DNA of 38,017 bases, from assembly GCA_934573935.1 (NCBI GenBank), contig CAKTMO010000018.1, forward strand, positions 1 to 38,017, written 5' to 3'. This DNA comes from an uncultured Oscillospiraceae bacterium (lineage in GTDB: Bacteria > Bacillota > Clostridia > Oscillospirales > Oscillospiraceae). The stretch's first letter is position 1, and each line of letters begins with the position of its first letter. The position numbers were made by a program, and so were the translations under genes. The notes beneath the pieces are model-generated. The model saw only the letters and a list, made by a program, of their open reading frames with translations, was not told where the DNA came from and did no database searches. Positions 1 through 9,754 of this stretch are shown here, piece by piece.

Positions 1-1719
1 CTGGTGCTGACCCAGTACAGCGTGGGCACCATCCCCGCCACGCTGGATCAGGTGAAGGTCAGCGAGATCACCCGCAATGACCGCCACCGTGTCCGCGTGC
101 TGTTCCTGCTGGGGGCCAACGACCACCTGCTGCCTCAGATCGACAGGGAGGGCGGCGTGCTGGACAGCGAAGACCGCCAGGCCCTGCAGCAGCGGGATAT
201 CCCCCTGTCCGACGCCACCTTTGACGCGCTGGACAACGAATTGCAGAATATTTACGCCTGCATTGCCCAGCCCACCGAGCAGCTGCGCATCAGCTGGAGC
301 ACCACCGACGTGACCGGCGCGGAGCTGCGCCCCTCCTTCGTGGTGGAGCGGGTGAGCCGTCTGTTTCCCCAGGTAAAGCCGCTGCGGGAGGACGGCGCCT
401 ATCGCCTGACAGTGCCTGCCACGGCCCTGTGCGCCGCCGGTGAAAACGAGACGCTGTGGCGTTATTTTGCCCAAAGCCCCCGCTACGCCCCCACACTGCA
501 GGCCATGGAGCGGGCGCGGCATATGCAGCGCGGCAGCCTCTCGCCGGAGGCGGTGCGCGCGCTGTACGGCAGCACCATCGCCATGTCCGCCAGCCGCATG
601 GATCAGGTGAAGTCCTGCCATTTCGGCTACTTTATGGAATACGGCCTGCAGGCGAAGGAGCGGAAAAAAGCGGGCTTTGAAGCCCCCGAGGTAGGCACGT
701 TCCTCCACTATCTGCTGGAAAACGTGAACCGCGGCGTGAAGGAGCGGGGCGGCTACAGTCAGGTGACGGATGAGACCCTGCGCCAGATGGTAAAGGACTG
801 CGTGGCCCGCTACGCCGCCGAGTGTATCGAGGATTATCCCAACAAGTCCGCCCGCTTCCGCTATCTCTTCAACCGCCTGCGGGAGACGGCGTATACCATC
901 GTCCTCAACATCGCCCAGGAGATGCGCCAATCGGATTTTGTGCCGGTGTCCTTTGAACTGAGCTTCGGCGGCCGCGACGGCGACCTGCCCGCCATCACCG
1001 TGCGGCAGGACGGCGCCGCGCTGGCGGTGTCCGGCAAGGTGGATCGGGTGGACGGCTGGCTCCACGACGGAAAGCTCTATCTGCGGGTGGTGGATTATAA
1101 GACCGGAAAGAAGAGCTTTGACCTGACGGACATCCGCTACGGCCTGGGCATCCAGATGCTGCTGTATCTGTTCACGCTGGAGCGGGAGGGACCGGACTAC
1201 TTCGGCTATCCCGTCGTCCCCTGCGGCGTGCTGTATCAGCCGGCGCGGGATGTGATACTGCGTCAGGATCGGAATATCACCGATGAAAAGCTGAAAACGG
1301 CGCTGCAGGGCGCCCTGCGCCGCACCGGACTGGTGCTGGACGAGCCACAGGTGCTGCACGCCATGGAGCACAGCGCCCTGGAGTCCCCCTGCTATCTGCC
1401 CATCGGCGTGAAGAAGGACGGTTCGCTGTCCGGCGATCTGGCCTCGGCGGCCCAGCTGGGCCATCTGGGCCGATATGTGGACAGCCTGCTGCATCAGATC
1501 ACCGGCGAGATCGCCCGTGGCAACATCGACGCCGACCCCTATACCAGAGGACCCCAGGACAGTGCCTGCAACCGCTGCGCCTTCGCCTCGGCCTGCTATT
1601 TTGACGAGAGCCGCGACCGGCGCAGACCCCTGAATAAAACCGACAAGGACGCCTTTTGGGCGCTGATGGAGACGGAGTACGGAGAGGAGGGATACCATGG
1701 CGGTGGAATTGACGATTGA
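1..1719 (+). CDS. addB: AddB, ATP-dependent nuclease/helicase subunit B (5'-truncated by window edge)
   Basis: AddB partners AddA in the helicase-nuclease that resects double-strand breaks for RecA-dependent repair. The frame is open from base 1, so only the C-terminal ~570 residues are present; the gene starts outside the window. A PD-(D/E)XK nuclease core is visible: GKVDRVDG with Asp at about residue 347, then VVDYKTGKK with Asp364 and Lys366 (numbered from base 4). Four cysteines typical of the AddB iron-sulfur cluster are present: one at about 205 (SCHFGYF) and three at 522, 525 and 531 (CNRCAFASAC). The end overlaps addA by 23 bases, so the two are translationally coupled. Family assignment is firm; activity is inferred from intact motifs. 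Confidence 0.95.
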   Translation: MVLTQYSVGTIPATLDQVKVSEITRNDRHRVRVLFLLGANDHLLPQIDREGGVLDSEDRQALQQRDIPLSDATFDALDNELQNIYACIAQPTEQLRISWSTTDVTGAELRPSFVVERVSRLFPQVKPLREDGAYRLTVPATALCAAGENETLWRYFAQSPRYAPTLQAMERARHMQRGSLSPEAVRALYGSTIAMSASRMDQVKSCHFGYFMEYGLQAKERKKAGFEAPEVGTFLHYLLENVNRGVKERGGYSQVTDETLRQMVKDCVARYAAECIEDYPNKSARFRYLFNRLRETAYTIVLNIAQEMRQSDFVPVSFELSFGGRDGDLPAITVRQDGAALAVSGKVDRVDGWLHDGKLYLRVVDYKTGKKSFDLTDIRYGLGIQMLLYLFTLEREGPDYFGYPVVPCGVLYQPARDVILRQDRNITDEKLKTALQGALRRTGLVLDEPQVLHAMEHSALESPCYLPIGVKKDGSLSGDLASAAQLGHLGRYVDSLLHQITGEIARGNIDADPYTRGPQDSACNRCAFASACYFDESRDRRRPLNKTDKDAFWALMETEYGEEGYHGGGIDD

Positions 1720-4700
1720 CCAGCGAACAGCGGTAGAGGATCGGGGCGGCAGCCTGCTGGTGTCCGCCGCCGCCGGCTCCGGCAAGACCAAGGTGCTGGT
1801 GGAGCGCCTGTTCCGCTATATCATAGAGGAGCAGCAGTCAGTGGACGACTTCCTCATCATCACCTATACCAAGGCGGCGGCCTCCGAGCTGCGGGGCAAG
1901 ATCGCCGCGGAGCTTGCCCGACGGGTGGCGGAGCGTCCGGAGGACGCCCATCTCCGCCGCCAGCTGTTCCGCGTCTACCAGGCGGATATCAAAACGGTGG
2001 ACGCCTTCTGCGTGGCGCTGCTGCGGGAAAACGTATACCGCCTGCCTGCGGTGGAGGGCCATACCCTGACGCCGGACTTCCGCGTGCTGGACGAGCAGGA
2101 GGCCGACATGGTGAAGGAACGGGTGCTGTCGGCGGTGCTGGAGGATTTTTACGCCAATATGGACGACCAGCGGCAGCAGCTGGCCGAGACGCTGGGCGCG
2201 GGACGGGACGACCGGTCGCTGGAGCGCCTGGTGCTGGAGCTGCACCGCAAGCTGCAAAGCCACCCCTACCCCCTGCGCTGGCTGGAGGAGGTGCGCCGCG
2301 ATTGGGAGACCATGCCGGAGGAGCTGGGAGAGTCCCCCTACGGTATGGTCATCATGGAGGACGCCGCCGTCCGGGCGGAATTCTGGGCGTCCCTTCTGGA
2401 TAAAACCGCCGGCAGCATCATGGACGACGCGGTGGCGGCGGTCTATGGCCCCAGCCTTGCGGCAACGGCGGAGGATCTGCGCTCCTTTGCCGCCGCTCAG
2501 GGGGACTGGGAGGTCATGGCGCGGCGGCTTCCGCTCTTTCCCCGTATGAAGCCCATCAAGGGGGAGAATCCGGAAAAGGAGCGGGTCAAGGCGTTGCGGG
2601 ACCGCTGCAAGGACGCGGTGAAGGAGCTGGCAAAGCCCTTTGAAACGCTGCAGGAGGAGCATCTGGAGGATCTGGCGGCCATGGCGCCCGCCATGCTGGC
2701 GCTGACGGCGCTGACCGCCGACTTTACCCGCCGCTATCAGGCGGAAAAGGCCCGCCGCAATGTGATGGATTTTTCCGATCAGGAGCACTATGCCATCGAC
2801 CTGCTGCTGGACGCCGCCGGTCAGCCCACCGAGCTGGCCCGGCAGATCGCCCAGCGCTATCGTGAGATCATGGTGGACGAGTATCAGGACGCCAACGACG
2901 TGCAGAACTGCATCTTCACCGCCATCTCCCGCCAGGAGCAGAACCTCTTTGTGGTGGGCGACGTCAAGCAGAGTATCTACCGCTTCCGTCTGGCGGATCC
3001 CACCATCTTCCTGCGGAAGTATAACGCCTACGTCAGCGCCGACCAGGCGGAGGAGGGGCAGCCCCGCAAGGTGCTGCTCAGCAAAAACTTCCGCTCCCGC
3101 CAAAGCGTGCTGGACGGCTGCAACGCCATTTTCCGCAGCATCATGTCCCGCCGCATGGGCGAGATGGACTACGGCGCGGAGGAGCAGCTCTATTTCGGCG
3201 CGGAATATTACCCGCCCCACGACGACACGGCGGCGGAGTTCCATTTCATCGACGTGTCCGACACGGAGGAGGAGCGGTTTGACCGCACGGCGGTGGAGGC
3301 GCGGTTCGTGGCCAGCCGGATCCGCCGCATGTTGGACGAGGGCTACGCCGTCACCGACGGCGACGGCCTGCGCCGGTGTACGCCGGAGGATTTCGTGATA
3401 CTGATGCGTTCCCCCCGCAGCCGCCTGAGAGCCTTCACGGCGGCGCTGGCGGAGCAGAATATTTCCTGTGCCGCCGATGAGAGCAGCGATTTCTTCGCCA
3501 CGGTGGAGATCGCGGTGGTGTGGTCGCTGCTGCAGGTCATCGACAATCCACGGCAGGACGTGCCGCTGATCTCGGTGCTGCGCTCGCCCCTGTTCGGCTT
3601 CACGCCGGATCGTCTGGCGGCCATCCGCGCCCTGCAGCGCCGCGGCGACTACTATGACGCCCTGCTGCTGGATGAGGAGCCGGATACCCGCGCCTTCCTG
3701 CAAACGCTGGAGGAGCTGCGTGCCGCCGCCCGCGACGAGACGGTGGACGCCCTGATCTGGCATATCTACGACGCCTGCCGCTGCATGGCGGTGTTCGGCG
3801 CCATGCCAGGCGGCCAGATAAGGCGGGACAATCTGGTGGCCTTTTACACCTACGCCCGCCAGATGGCGGCGGCAGGGAAGAAGAGCCTGTTCGACTTTAC
3901 CACCTACCTGCGCACCCTGCTGGAAAACGGCGACGCGCCGGATCTCTCCACCCGCCAGAGCGCCGGCGGCGTGCACTTGATGTCTATTCATAAGTCCAAG
4001 GGTCTGGAATTCCCCATCGTGTTCCTCTGCGATCTCAGCAAGCGCTTCGATCCCCGCGATACCCAGGAGCCGGTGCTGGTGCACCCGCAGCTGGGACTGG
4101 GCGTGGAGCGGGTGGACCGCGACCGCCATATCCGCTATGACACCATCAGCAAAACGGCGGTGGCCCTGCAATTGCAGCGGGAAAGTCGCTCTGAGGAGAT
4201 GCGGATCCTCTACGTGGCCATGACCCGCGCCCAGGAGAAGATGATCGTTGTGGACTGCCTGCGGAAAGGCCGCAAACGGGTGGCGGATCTGGCGGCCATC
4301 GCCGGTGTCCCCACGCCGCCGGAGGCGGTGGCGGCGGGCAGATGCCTGGGAGACTGGATGCTGCTGCCGCTGCTGTGCACCGCCCCGGGGGCAAAACTGT
4401 GTCACTGGGCGGAGGTCTTCCCACCGGAGCTGACGGCGGAGGACGGCGGATGGCAAGTCTTTCTGTGGCAGGATCCCACCGCCCTGACGGCGAAAGAGGC
4501 CGCGGACGGCGTGGTGTGCGACGCCCCGTCCCTGCAGCCCTTCGACCCCGCGCCGCTGGAGTGGGTCTATCCCCACCAGCGCGCCGCGGCCATTCCGGGC
4601 AAGGTGACGGCCACCCAGCTGAAGGGCCGCGCCATCGACCAGGAGCTGACGGAGGGCGCAGCCCACCACCATCGTGCCGTGCTGTTTGAAAAGCCGAAGT

Positions 4701-5230
4701 TCCTGCAGGAGACTACCGGCCTGACGGCGGCGGAGAAGGGCACCGCCGTCCACGCGGTGATGCAGTACATCGACTTCCGCACTCCCGCCACGGCGGAGGC
4801 CGTGGCGGAGGAGGTGGAGCGGCTGCGGCAGCGACGGCTGCTGACGCCCCAGCAGGCCGTGGCGGTGGACTGCACCATGGTGGCGGCCTTTCTGGCCTCG
4901 CCGTTGGCGGAGCGCATCCGCGGGGGCGAAAAGGTCTGGCGGGAGTACCGCTTTGCCTTGCTGACGGACGCCGCCCTGTACGACCCCGCCGTAACAGGGG
5001 AAGAGCTGCTGCTGCAGGGCGTGGTGGACTGCGCATTCCAGACGCCCGACGGACTTGTAGTGGTGGATTTCAAAACCGACCGCATCACCCCCCAGCAGCA
5101 GGCCCAGAGGGCCGAGCGCTACCGCCCCCAGCTGGAGGCCTATGCCCTGGCCTTGGGCCAGGTGCTGCAGCAGAAGGTGTCGGAAAAGCTGCTGTATTTC
5201 TTCCATACAAATTCTGTGGTAAAATTATAA
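1697..5230 (+). CDS. addA: AddA, ATP-dependent helicase/nuclease subunit A
   Basis: This is the UvrD-type helicase and nuclease subunit of AddAB, 1177 residues, a usual length for Firmicutes AddA. Visible motifs are a Walker A, AAAGSGKT at residues 24-31; a Walker B-like VDEYQDAND; the helicase motif GDVKQSIYRFR; and a C-terminal PD-(D/E)XK nuclease with GVVDCAF then VVDFKTDR (Asp1124, Lys1126). The ATG at 1697 is preceded by GGAGAGGAGG at 1681-1690 and lies inside the end of addB. A very long open frame on the opposite strand is a GC-rich shadow. No terminator is evident right after the stop; a separate promoter for rpmE begins 8 bases later. Confidence 0.97.
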   Translation: MAVELTIDQRTAVEDRGGSLLVSAAAGSGKTKVLVERLFRYIIEEQQSVDDFLIITYTKAAASELRGKIAAELARRVAERPEDAHLRRQLFRVYQADIKTVDAFCVALLRENVYRLPAVEGHTLTPDFRVLDEQEADMVKERVLSAVLEDFYANMDDQRQQLAETLGAGRDDRSLERLVLELHRKLQSHPYPLRWLEEVRRDWETMPEELGESPYGMVIMEDAAVRAEFWASLLDKTAGSIMDDAVAAVYGPSLAATAEDLRSFAAAQGDWEVMARRLPLFPRMKPIKGENPEKERVKALRDRCKDAVKELAKPFETLQEEHLEDLAAMAPAMLALTALTADFTRRYQAEKARRNVMDFSDQEHYAIDLLLDAAGQPTELARQIAQRYREIMVDEYQDANDVQNCIFTAISRQEQNLFVVGDVKQSIYRFRLADPTIFLRKYNAYVSADQAEEGQPRKVLLSKNFRSRQSVLDGCNAIFRSIMSRRMGEMDYGAEEQLYFGAEYYPPHDDTAAEFHFIDVSDTEEERFDRTAVEARFVASRIRRMLDEGYAVTDGDGLRRCTPEDFVILMRSPRSRLRAFTAALAEQNISCAADESSDFFATVEIAVVWSLLQVIDNPRQDVPLISVLRSPLFGFTPDRLAAIRALQRRGDYYDALLLDEEPDTRAFLQTLEELRAAARDETVDALIWHIYDACRCMAVFGAMPGGQIRRDNLVAFYTYARQMAAAGKKSLFDFTTYLRTLLENGDAPDLSTRQSAGGVHLMSIHKSKGLEFPIVFLCDLSKRFDPRDTQEPVLVHPQLGLGVERVDRDRHIRYDTISKTAVALQLQRESRSEEMRILYVAMTRAQEKMIVVDCLRKGRKRVADLAAIAGVPTPPEAVAAGRCLGDWMLLPLLCTAPGAKLCHWAEVFPPELTAEDGGWQVFLWQDPTALTAKEAADGVVCDAPSLQPFDPAPLEWVYPHQRAAAIPGKVTATQLKGRAIDQELTEGAAHHHRAVLFEKPKFLQETTGLTAAEKGTAVHAVMQYIDFRTPATAEAVAEEVERLRQRRLLTPQQAVAVDCTMVAAFLASPLAERIRGGEKVWREYRFALLTDAALYDPAVTGEELLLQGVVDCAFQTPDGLVVVDFKTDRITPQQQAQRAERYRPQLEAYALALGQVLQQKVSEKLLYFFHTNSVVKL

Positions 5231-5237
5231 AAAAAGC

Positions 5238-5266
5238 TTGCATTCTGCCGCGAGGTGTGGTATTAT
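5238..5266 (+). promoter_or_regulatory. Sigma-A promoter of rpmE
   Basis: TTGCAT at 5238-5243 and TATTAT at 5261-5266 are separated by exactly 17 bases. It lies just after addA and 63 bases before rpmE, so rpmE can be transcribed alone. Confidence 0.75.
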
Positions 5267-5328
5267 CACAGTTGCGTTTATGGATAAAACCAGACGACAA
5301 GTGTACCGGAAAGGGGTGAACCAGAGCA

Positions 5329-5532
5329 ATGAAGGAAGGAATCCATCCCAATTATCAGCAGACTACTATCAAATGCGCCTGCGGTAATGTGATTGAGACA
5401 GGTTCTACGAAGAAGGATATTCGCGTGGAAGTCTGCTCTAAGTGTCACCCGTTCTTCACCGGCAAGCAGAAGCTTGTCGATACCGGCGGACGTGTTGCCA
5501 AGTTCAACAAGCGTTTCGGCCTGGAGGGCTAA
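5329..5532 (+). CDS. rpmE: 50S ribosomal protein L31, zinc-binding form
   Basis: This 67-residue protein of the large ribosomal subunit has the L31 signature start MKEGIHPNY and the usual C-terminal region with FNKRFG. Cys16, Cys18, Cys36 and Cys39 form the CxC...CxxC zinc site of the zinc-containing L31 class, which in other Firmicutes is replaced by a zinc-free paralogue when zinc is scarce; no paralogue is seen in this window. The ATG is preceded by AAGGGGTG at 5311-5318. It has its own promoter and is closed by a perfect terminator, so it forms a single-gene unit. Confidence 0.97.
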   Translation: MKEGIHPNYQQTTIKCACGNVIETGSTKKDIRVEVCSKCHPFFTGKQKLVDTGGRVAKFNKRFGLEG

Positions 5533-5546
5533 CAAGACACATAAAA

Positions 5547-5575
5547 GACCTGTTCCCAAGGGAACAGGTCTTTTT
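5547..5575 (+). terminator. Intrinsic terminator of rpmE
   Basis: GACCTGTTCC (5547-5556) pairs perfectly with GGAACAGGTC (5561-5570) around a CAAG loop, followed by five T. Confidence 0.93.
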
Positions 5576-5587
5576 CATCTCTCCAAG

Positions 5588-5619
5588 AAAGCGGCAGCCC
5601 CGAAAGGTGCTGCCGCTTT
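5588..5619 (-). terminator. Hairpin terminator at the end of the dockerin gene
   Basis: AAAGCGGCAGC (5588-5598) pairs with GCTGCCGCTTT (5609-5619). It lies 8 bases beyond the minus-strand stop codon. The T run on the minus strand is short (TTTCTT), so it may act on either strand. Confidence 0.65.
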
Positions 5620-5627
5620 TGCGTTTG

Positions 5628-7523
5628 TTATGCCGTTCTCAGTCCCCTGACGATCTCGTACAGGAACTGAAGATCATACACATCCACGATGTCATCACTA
5701 TTCAGATCGGCGATCGTCATTTCGTTATCAGAGAATGGCTTTTGTCCGGTCAGATAGGCATAGACCAGCGCCATATCCAGAATATTCGCTGTTCCATCAC
5801 AGTTTACATCGCCCTTGACCATAGGGATGGTCTCGGCCTTCGTGGCGCTGCACACCGTGCAGGTGTACCTCCGAACACCGGTCCTGTTCCCGGCAGCAGT
5901 CGTCGTGACCACGCCGTCGTCCCACTGGTGCCCCGTTGCAGGAATCGCAGTACCCTTTGAAACCAGCACTCCGCACTTGGCACAAACAGTGTCACCGCTC
6001 TGTCCAACCTCCGTGCATGTGGCGGGGGTGCCTTCGGTAACAGTTGTACGGAAACCAGGCCCACACGAGTAGCTGCAATGAATACGAACACTGCGGTCGT
6101 GCCCAAAAGTGGTGTCATAGAACGTAACCTTTGCCCATTGGTCGGCAGTTCCATAATAGAAAACGTCGGTAAAGTTGGCGCAGTCATAAAAGGCGAAAGC
6201 CCCTATTGTTAATAGTGGGTGATTACGGTTATAAGCAATTCTTACGCTGGTCAAGGCAGGGCAATTCGAGAAAGCTTCGCTGCCAATACTCTCCAGCTTT
6301 TCTTGCAGATAAATATGGCCTGAAAGTCCTGTATGATGAAAAGCCCAACTGCCAATGGATTCCAGATAATCTGTATCTCTGAACGGAAAGCTGGTCAGCT
6401 TCTCACAATACCCAAATGCGTTTTCACCAATCGACGTAATCATGTAGGGAGGAGTAATGTAAGCTCTCTGACTTCTGGTGCAGAATTCCTCCAAATTGAT
6501 GAGATTGTAAAATGCATAGTCGCCGATAGAGAAGAGTCGGCCATCAAATATAACTCTCTTGATGCGTTCACGGTAGTAGCGCCAGGGAACTGTATCGGCT
6601 GTGAAATCAGGCATCTTCCCACAACCGGTAAGGCGAAGTGTATAGTTTGTTTCAACTTCCCAGGTGATCTCGTCATTATTATCAGTTGTAAGCGTTCCTT
6701 TCTCAAAAGGAGCTGCATATACGTTTTTGGAAGAACCCAAAAAACGGTTGCTGCTGATTTTGATTTCTTCCCAGTCACTTTTTGGGCCATCATATGTAAT
6801 ATAAGAAAAGTATCCGATATCTTCTCCGATATATGTTACACTGGCGGGAATTGTCAGCGTTGTAATATCAGTTCCCCAAAAGGCATGATAATTGATATGA
6901 GTTACCCCAGAAGGAATGTCGATTGTCGTTATCATTTTGCACCCTTCACAAAAGCTCTGGGAGATCACCGTGACCTTCGGGGGAATTTTCAACGAGGTCA
7001 ACCCTGTGCAGCCCTCAAAAGCACCGGAACCGATCGTTTCAATGGAGTCCGGCAGTTCGACAGAAGTAATCGACGGGAGATAGCAAAACGCATAAGAGCC
7101 AAGATGAGTCACACCATCTTCCACAATAAGTCGGGAAAACGACTTGTTCCACCAAGCGGTATTGTTGGAGTATTCCTCATCGTCGGAATCTTAATCCCGC
7201 GTATAATCCTTCATCGCCCCCGTACCGCTGATCGTCAGCGTACTGCTATCCGCATCATAACTCCATCTCACATTCTCCCCGCACACCCCGCCGGTGGCGC
7301 TGCTGTACAGGGCAATGCTGTCCTCTGACTCCTCGTTTACTTCCGGCTCTGCGGAGGTTTCTGGTACTGCAGGCTCTGGTTCCGTTTCTTGCACGTCCGC
7401 CCCGTCATAGATGACGGGGGCCGCCGCCTGGTCCGGCGCTTTGCCCTCGGCCCACGCGGCGGCGGGCAGCAGACTGACCAGCGTCAGCACCGCCATACAC
7501 AGTCCGACCATACGCTTTAACAT
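5628..7523 (-). pseudogene. Secreted BspA-type leucine-rich-repeat protein with C-terminal dockerin, split by an in-frame TAA
   Basis: The ATG at 7523-7521 follows AGGAGGAG with 5-base spacing and opens a signal peptide (MLKRMVGLCMAVLTLVSLL, cut after AWA). The N-terminal piece (110 codons) ends at a TAA at 7193-7191 right after SGTGAMKDYTRD. The same frame continues without a shift to the stop at 5628. The second part carries BspA/LRR_5 repeats (LGSYAF, SIETIGSGAFEGC, IGENAFGYC), a GHQWDDG...TCTVCSA linker typical of gut clostridial surface proteins, and a type I dockerin with two calcium loops (DVNCDGTANILD and DLNSDDIVDVYD). Restoring the TAA codon, for example to Tyr, gives a 631-residue protein. 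The repeat region is clearly richer in AT than its neighbours. A dockerin implies docking to a cohesin; none is in this window. It may be a true nonsense mutation, a sequencing error or stop readthrough. Confidence 0.8.
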
Positions 7524-7631
7524 GTCTTCTCCTCCTGTCGTGATGCGCTTGCGCATACCATATTATATACACTATACCACCGCCGGAAGGGGAATACAAT
7601 ACGCCATCCGCGCCTCCGCCGCTTTTCCCCG

Positions 7632-7660
7632 TTTACAACCGGTGGAAAAACCGTTATAAT
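7632..7660 (+). promoter_or_regulatory. Sigma-A promoter of hflX-yigZ
   Basis: TTTACA at 7632-7637, a 17-base spacer and TATAAT at 7655-7660, 28 bases before the hflX start. A minus-strand TATAAT (plus positions 7562-7567), with only a weak -35, may serve the divergent dockerin gene. Confidence 0.85.
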
Positions 7661-7687
7661 AGGAAAAAACTTTTCACCGAGGGAATT

Positions 7688-8992
7688 ATGGAACGTAAAA
7701 CACTGGAAAACAACAAGGAATCCCGCGACCACGCCGTGCTGGTGGGTCTCCGCTCTCCCGTGCTGGGGGAGGACAGCGCCGACGAGGAGAGCCTCATGGA
7801 GCTCTCGGAGCTGGTGGATACCGCCGGCGGCGACACGGCGGGTATCATCCTGCAAAGCCGCGAAAAGCCCGACCCCCACAGCTTCATCGGCGAGGGCAAG
7901 GTGGAGGAGGTCAAGCGCATGGTGGAGAACGAACAGGCCACCATGGTCATCTTCGACAACGACCTGTCTCCCTCCCAGATCCGCGTGCTGACCGAGCTGT
8001 TGGGCGTTCAGGTCATCGACCGCAGCGGCTTGATCCTGGACATCTTCGCCCAGCGGGCCCGCACAAAAGAGGGCTGCCTGCAGGTGGAACTGGCCCAGTA
8101 CCAGTACCTGCTGCCCCGCCTCATCGGCATGTGGAGCCATCTGGAGCGCCAGGGCGGCACCGGTGGCTCTCCCATCGGCACCAAGGGCCCCGGCGAGACC
8201 CAGCTGGAGACCGACCGCCGCCATATCCGCCGCAAGATCGACAAGCTGAAGGCGGAGCTGGAGGAGGTTCGCCGCGTCCGCGCCACCCAGCGCCAGCGCC
8301 GCAGCAAGAACGAGATCCCCGTGGTGGCCATCGTGGGCTACACCAACGCCGGAAAGTCCACGCTGCTCAATGCCATCACCGGCGCGGATATCCCCGCCAA
8401 CAACCGCCTGTTCGACACCCTGGACACCACCACCCGCCTGCTGACCGTCAGCGACACCCTGGACGTGGTGATCTCCGACACCGTGGGCTTTATCCGCAAG
8501 CTGCCCCATCAGCTGGTGGAGGCCTTCAAGGCCACCCTGGAGGAGCTGGAGTACGCCGACCTGCTGCTCCACGTCATCGACTCCTCCAACCTCCAGTGGC
8601 GTCAGCAGGCCGACACCGTGGATCGTCTGATCCGCGAGCTGGGGGCCGATACCATCCCCTGCATCCGCGTCTATAACAAATCCGACCTCAGCTTCCCAGG
8701 CGACCGGGCCAAGGAGGCCGACGCCGTGGCCATCTCCGCCAAAACAGGGGAGGGCATCCCCGACCTGCTGGCCCTCATCGACAAAAAGCTGGACAAGGGC
8801 ACCAAGCGTGTGACCCTCCACCTGCCCTATGACAAGGCGGGCGCGCTGGACAGCTTGTACCGCGAGGCCAAGGTGGAAAGCGTGGAATACGCCGCCACCG
8901 TGGACGTGGTGGCAGTCTGCAATCCCCGCCTGCTGGGTCAGCTGAAGGACTATATCGAGGGCTGGCAGCCCCCCAAGGAGGACTGGGAATGA
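7688..8992 (+). CDS. hflX: GTPase HflX
   Basis: HflX is a ribosome-associated GTPase that splits stalled or hibernating ribosomes. The 434 residues show the HflX N-terminal domain (EKPDPHSFIGEGKVEEV), the family signature GPGETQLETDRRHIRRKI, and a complete G domain: G1 GYTNAGKST at 217-225, G3 DTVGF at 264-268, G4 NKSD at 330-333 and G5 SAKTGEG. The ATG follows GAGGG with short spacing. Its stop overlaps the next gene by four bases (ATGA), so both are co-translated from the promoter at 7632. Confidence 0.96.
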   Translation: MERKTLENNKESRDHAVLVGLRSPVLGEDSADEESLMELSELVDTAGGDTAGIILQSREKPDPHSFIGEGKVEEVKRMVENEQATMVIFDNDLSPSQIRVLTELLGVQVIDRSGLILDIFAQRARTKEGCLQVELAQYQYLLPRLIGMWSHLERQGGTGGSPIGTKGPGETQLETDRRHIRRKIDKLKAELEEVRRVRATQRQRRSKNEIPVVAIVGYTNAGKSTLLNAITGADIPANNRLFDTLDTTTRLLTVSDTLDVVISDTVGFIRKLPHQLVEAFKATLEELEYADLLLHVIDSSNLQWRQQADTVDRLIRELGADTIPCIRVYNKSDLSFPGDRAKEADAVAISAKTGEGIPDLLALIDKKLDKGTKRVTLHLPYDKAGALDSLYREAKVESVEYAATVDVVAVCNPRLLGQLKDYIEGWQPPKEDWE

Positions 8993-9621
8993 GCGAATTT
9001 CGTGTGCCCTTCCAACCGGCGGACAGCGAGTTCGTGGAAAAGCGCTCCCGCTTTATCAGCCACATCTGGCCCGTGGAGACGGAGGAGCAGGCCCAGCAGT
9101 GCATCAAGGACATGAAGGCCAGGTACTACGACGCCCGCCATAACTGCTGGTGCTACCGCATCGGCCCCGCCACCGCCCGCTACAGCGACGACGGCGAGCC
9201 CCAGGGCACTGCCGGTCAGCCCATGCTGAAGGTGCTGGAAAGGGAGGAGGTCACCAACGTCTGCTGCGTGGTCACCCGCTACTTCGGCGGCATCCTGCTG
9301 GGAGCAGGCGGCCTGACCCGCGCCTACGCCAAGGGCGCCAAGGACGCGCTGGTGGCCTCCGGCGTGGCCGTCATGGGCGCTTGGGCGCGGGTGGAGATAC
9401 CCTGCACCTACCCCCTTTATGAGCGTGTGAAGCTGGAGGTGGAGGCTCAGAGCGGCGTCATCGACGACACCCTCTACGGCGCAGACGTGACCCTGTCCGT
9501 CTCCCTGCCTGCCGACAGGCGGGCGGCCCTGCAGGCCCGCCTGACGGAGCTGTCCTCCGGCGCTATCACCCTCCGCCTGCTGTCGGAGGAATTCCGCCCA
9601 GGCCCTCGCGTGGAGGTGTAA
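8989..9621 (+). CDS. YigZ/IMPACT family protein
   Basis: This 210-residue protein belongs to the YigZ/YvyE family, related to eukaryotic IMPACT. The N-terminal domain contains KRSRFISHIWPV, YSDDGEPQGTAGQPML and the conserved TRYFGGILLGAGGL block; a short ferredoxin-like C-terminal domain follows. The biochemical role is not settled; family members have been linked to translation control. It overlaps hflX by four bases, which supports a translation-related unit. Nothing unusual is seen in composition or length. Confidence 0.93.
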   Translation: MSEFRVPFQPADSEFVEKRSRFISHIWPVETEEQAQQCIKDMKARYYDARHNCWCYRIGPATARYSDDGEPQGTAGQPMLKVLEREEVTNVCCVVTRYFGGILLGAGGLTRAYAKGAKDALVASGVAVMGAWARVEIPCTYPLYERVKLEVEAQSGVIDDTLYGADVTLSVSLPADRRAALQARLTELSSGAITLRLLSEEFRPGPRVEV

Positions 9622-9720
9622 GACTGCCCTATCTGCTGCCGAAATTTTGTGGAATTGCCCAAGAAAAACGGAATTTCTTCATAATTCCTTACAAAATATA
9701 CGCCAAATGGCAAAAACACC

Positions 9721-9748
9721 TTGCAATTCTCTGCTAAGATGTTACACT
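9721..9748 (+). promoter_or_regulatory. Probable promoter of the TasA-like surface protein
   Basis: TTGCAA at 9721-9726, a 16-base spacer and TACACT at 9743-9748. The -10 box is weak, but this is the best candidate between 9622 and 10041 and would leave a leader of about 285 bases. Confidence 0.5.
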
Positions 9749-9754
9749 AAAGAG

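Noticed and set aside
1838..5206. A 1122-codon open frame on the minus strand across addA
   Set aside because: It is the antisense shadow of a GC-rich, clearly coding gene. Its translation is low-complexity His/Gln/Leu-rich with no domain, and addA motifs are complete on the plus strand.
6333..7328. A 331-codon plus-strand frame over the dockerin gene
   Set aside because: The minus strand has signal peptide, repeats, dockerin and ribosome site; the plus frame has none of these and no family resemblance.
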